In this document: piece by piece, positions 63,483 through 64,000 of the stretch | Position numbering within the stretch: the stretch's first letter is position 1 | Layout: every line of letters begins with the position of its first letter | Assembly: GCF_024347375.1 (NCBI RefSeq) | Contig: NZ_AP025470.1 | Span: 1,488,001-1,552,000 of the forward strand | Direction: 5' to 3' | Length of the DNA: 64,000 bases | From: Vibrio coralliirubri | GTDB lineage: Bacteria; Pseudomonadota; Gammaproteobacteria; Enterobacterales; Vibrionaceae | The notes under the pieces: model-generated | What the model saw: only the letters and a program-made list of their open reading frames with translations | What the model was told of the DNA's origin: nothing | Databases searched by the model: none | Made by a program: the position numbers and the translations under genes

Positions 63483-64000
63483 GGTATTAGTTCCATATTT
63501 ATAGGTTGAGTATTGGCCATAATTACAAGCCAAATAGAGTAGTTCTTGTCTTCAATGCATTTTGTTTTTGAAATTATTTCTTGGTTATTTCAAATTTGTT
63601 TTGCATTTAAATAATACAAATATGCTAACGATTTGAAGGCGTATGATCTGTGAATTGGATCGTGTTGTAGGGATAAAACCACTATTTACAAAGGGTTACA
63701 AAGTCAATGTGCGTAGTTAAGTTTATGATTTTTAGTGGTTTATTCGTCTTTTGATAATGATTTTTAAGGGTTTTGTTCGTCAATAAATGTGCGCTACAGC
63801 AAAAAATTGAACCTTTAGATATCATTTTTATTTGTAATACATTATTATTTACTAACTTTCTGTAGCAACACATAACTTTGCTGTGTAGATTGCATTAACT
63901 GACGGTGTGAAGCCGAATAAGTAAGAGTGGTCTTGAAGCGAAATGGATTAAATCCACCGCTTTAAGAACATGAGGCATTTACTTGAGGTGATTTAAAGCT
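63483..64000 (-). promoter_or_regulatory. Control region upstream of kdgM
   Basis: About 520 bp with no supported gene. AAATAATACAA (63609-63619) and TTGTAATACAT (63832-63842, 9 of 10 defined positions) are operator-like, and TGTGA-N6-TCGTG (63649-63664) is a partial CRP match. The farther operator may serve a divergent gene beyond the window edge. Confidence 0.45.

Noticed and set aside
63682..63873. Minus-strand frame of 63 codons upstream of kdgM
   Set aside because: Overlaps operator-like sequence, has an AT-rich low-information translation and no Shine-Dalgarno.

Overview
This window looks like a chromosomal region of a marine Vibrio (Splendidus-clade-like) that breaks down alginate, the brown-algal polysaccharide. 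The evidence is the gene content: four secreted PL7 alginate lyases, PL15 and PL17 oligoalginate lyases, KdgM-type porins, two SSS-family symporters, KdgF/KdgK/KdgA, a DehR-type reductase and three FadR-type GntR regulators. The organism name is an inference from family knowledge, not from a database search.

Layout. 3-14735 (+): 3' part of a giant repeat-rich RTX adhesin secreted by type I, with its start outside the window. 14812-15576 (-): periplasmic PheC-like solute-binding protein. 15832-25127: first alginate block, with a symporter (-), the kdgF-kdgK-kdgA operon (-) and, divergently, two tandem PL17 oligoalginate lyases (+). 25424-26248: secreted FAH-fold protein. 26320-27856: a MITE-like element split by an IS3-family insertion. 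27889-31499 (-): phnDCEE-type ABC transporter. 31766-41715 (+): GntR regulator, second symporter, PL15 lyase, dehR and a chemoreceptor. 41952-52775: secreted lyases (alyA, alyB and two more PL7 genes), an unknown two-module lipoprotein, and a KdgM-type porin gene broken by an IS903-like element. 53012-58326: MATE exporter, second GntR, an SDR that resembles a DEH reductase, a second copy of the same IS, third GntR. 58610-61188: DUF294/CBS signalling protein and DnaQ-like exonuclease. 61259-62684: another IS3-family element. 62757-63482 (-): intact KdgM porin.

How the genes fit together: AlyA, AlyB and the two other PL7 enzymes cut alginate outside the cell or at its surface. KdgM-type porins pass oligomers through the outer membrane and SSS symporters take them across the inner membrane. 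Signal-less PL15/PL17 enzymes then release unsaturated monouronate in the cytoplasm. KdgF speeds its ring opening to DEH; DehR (and probably the SDR) reduce DEH to KDG; KdgK phosphorylates KDG and KdgA splits KDPG to pyruvate and glyceraldehyde 3-phosphate.

A palindrome TTGTAnTACAA, which fits the FadR-subfamily consensus TNGTNNNACNA, occurs four times without mismatch and many more times in weaker form, in front of most of these genes but not the phn operon. It is probably the operator of the paralogous GntR proteins. One perfect copy lies at the predicted promoter of an unannotated minus-strand small-RNA candidate (39129-39353) that ends in a strong intrinsic terminator. Three IS insertions were delimited to the base by their target-site duplications. 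No tRNA, rRNA or CRISPR was seen.
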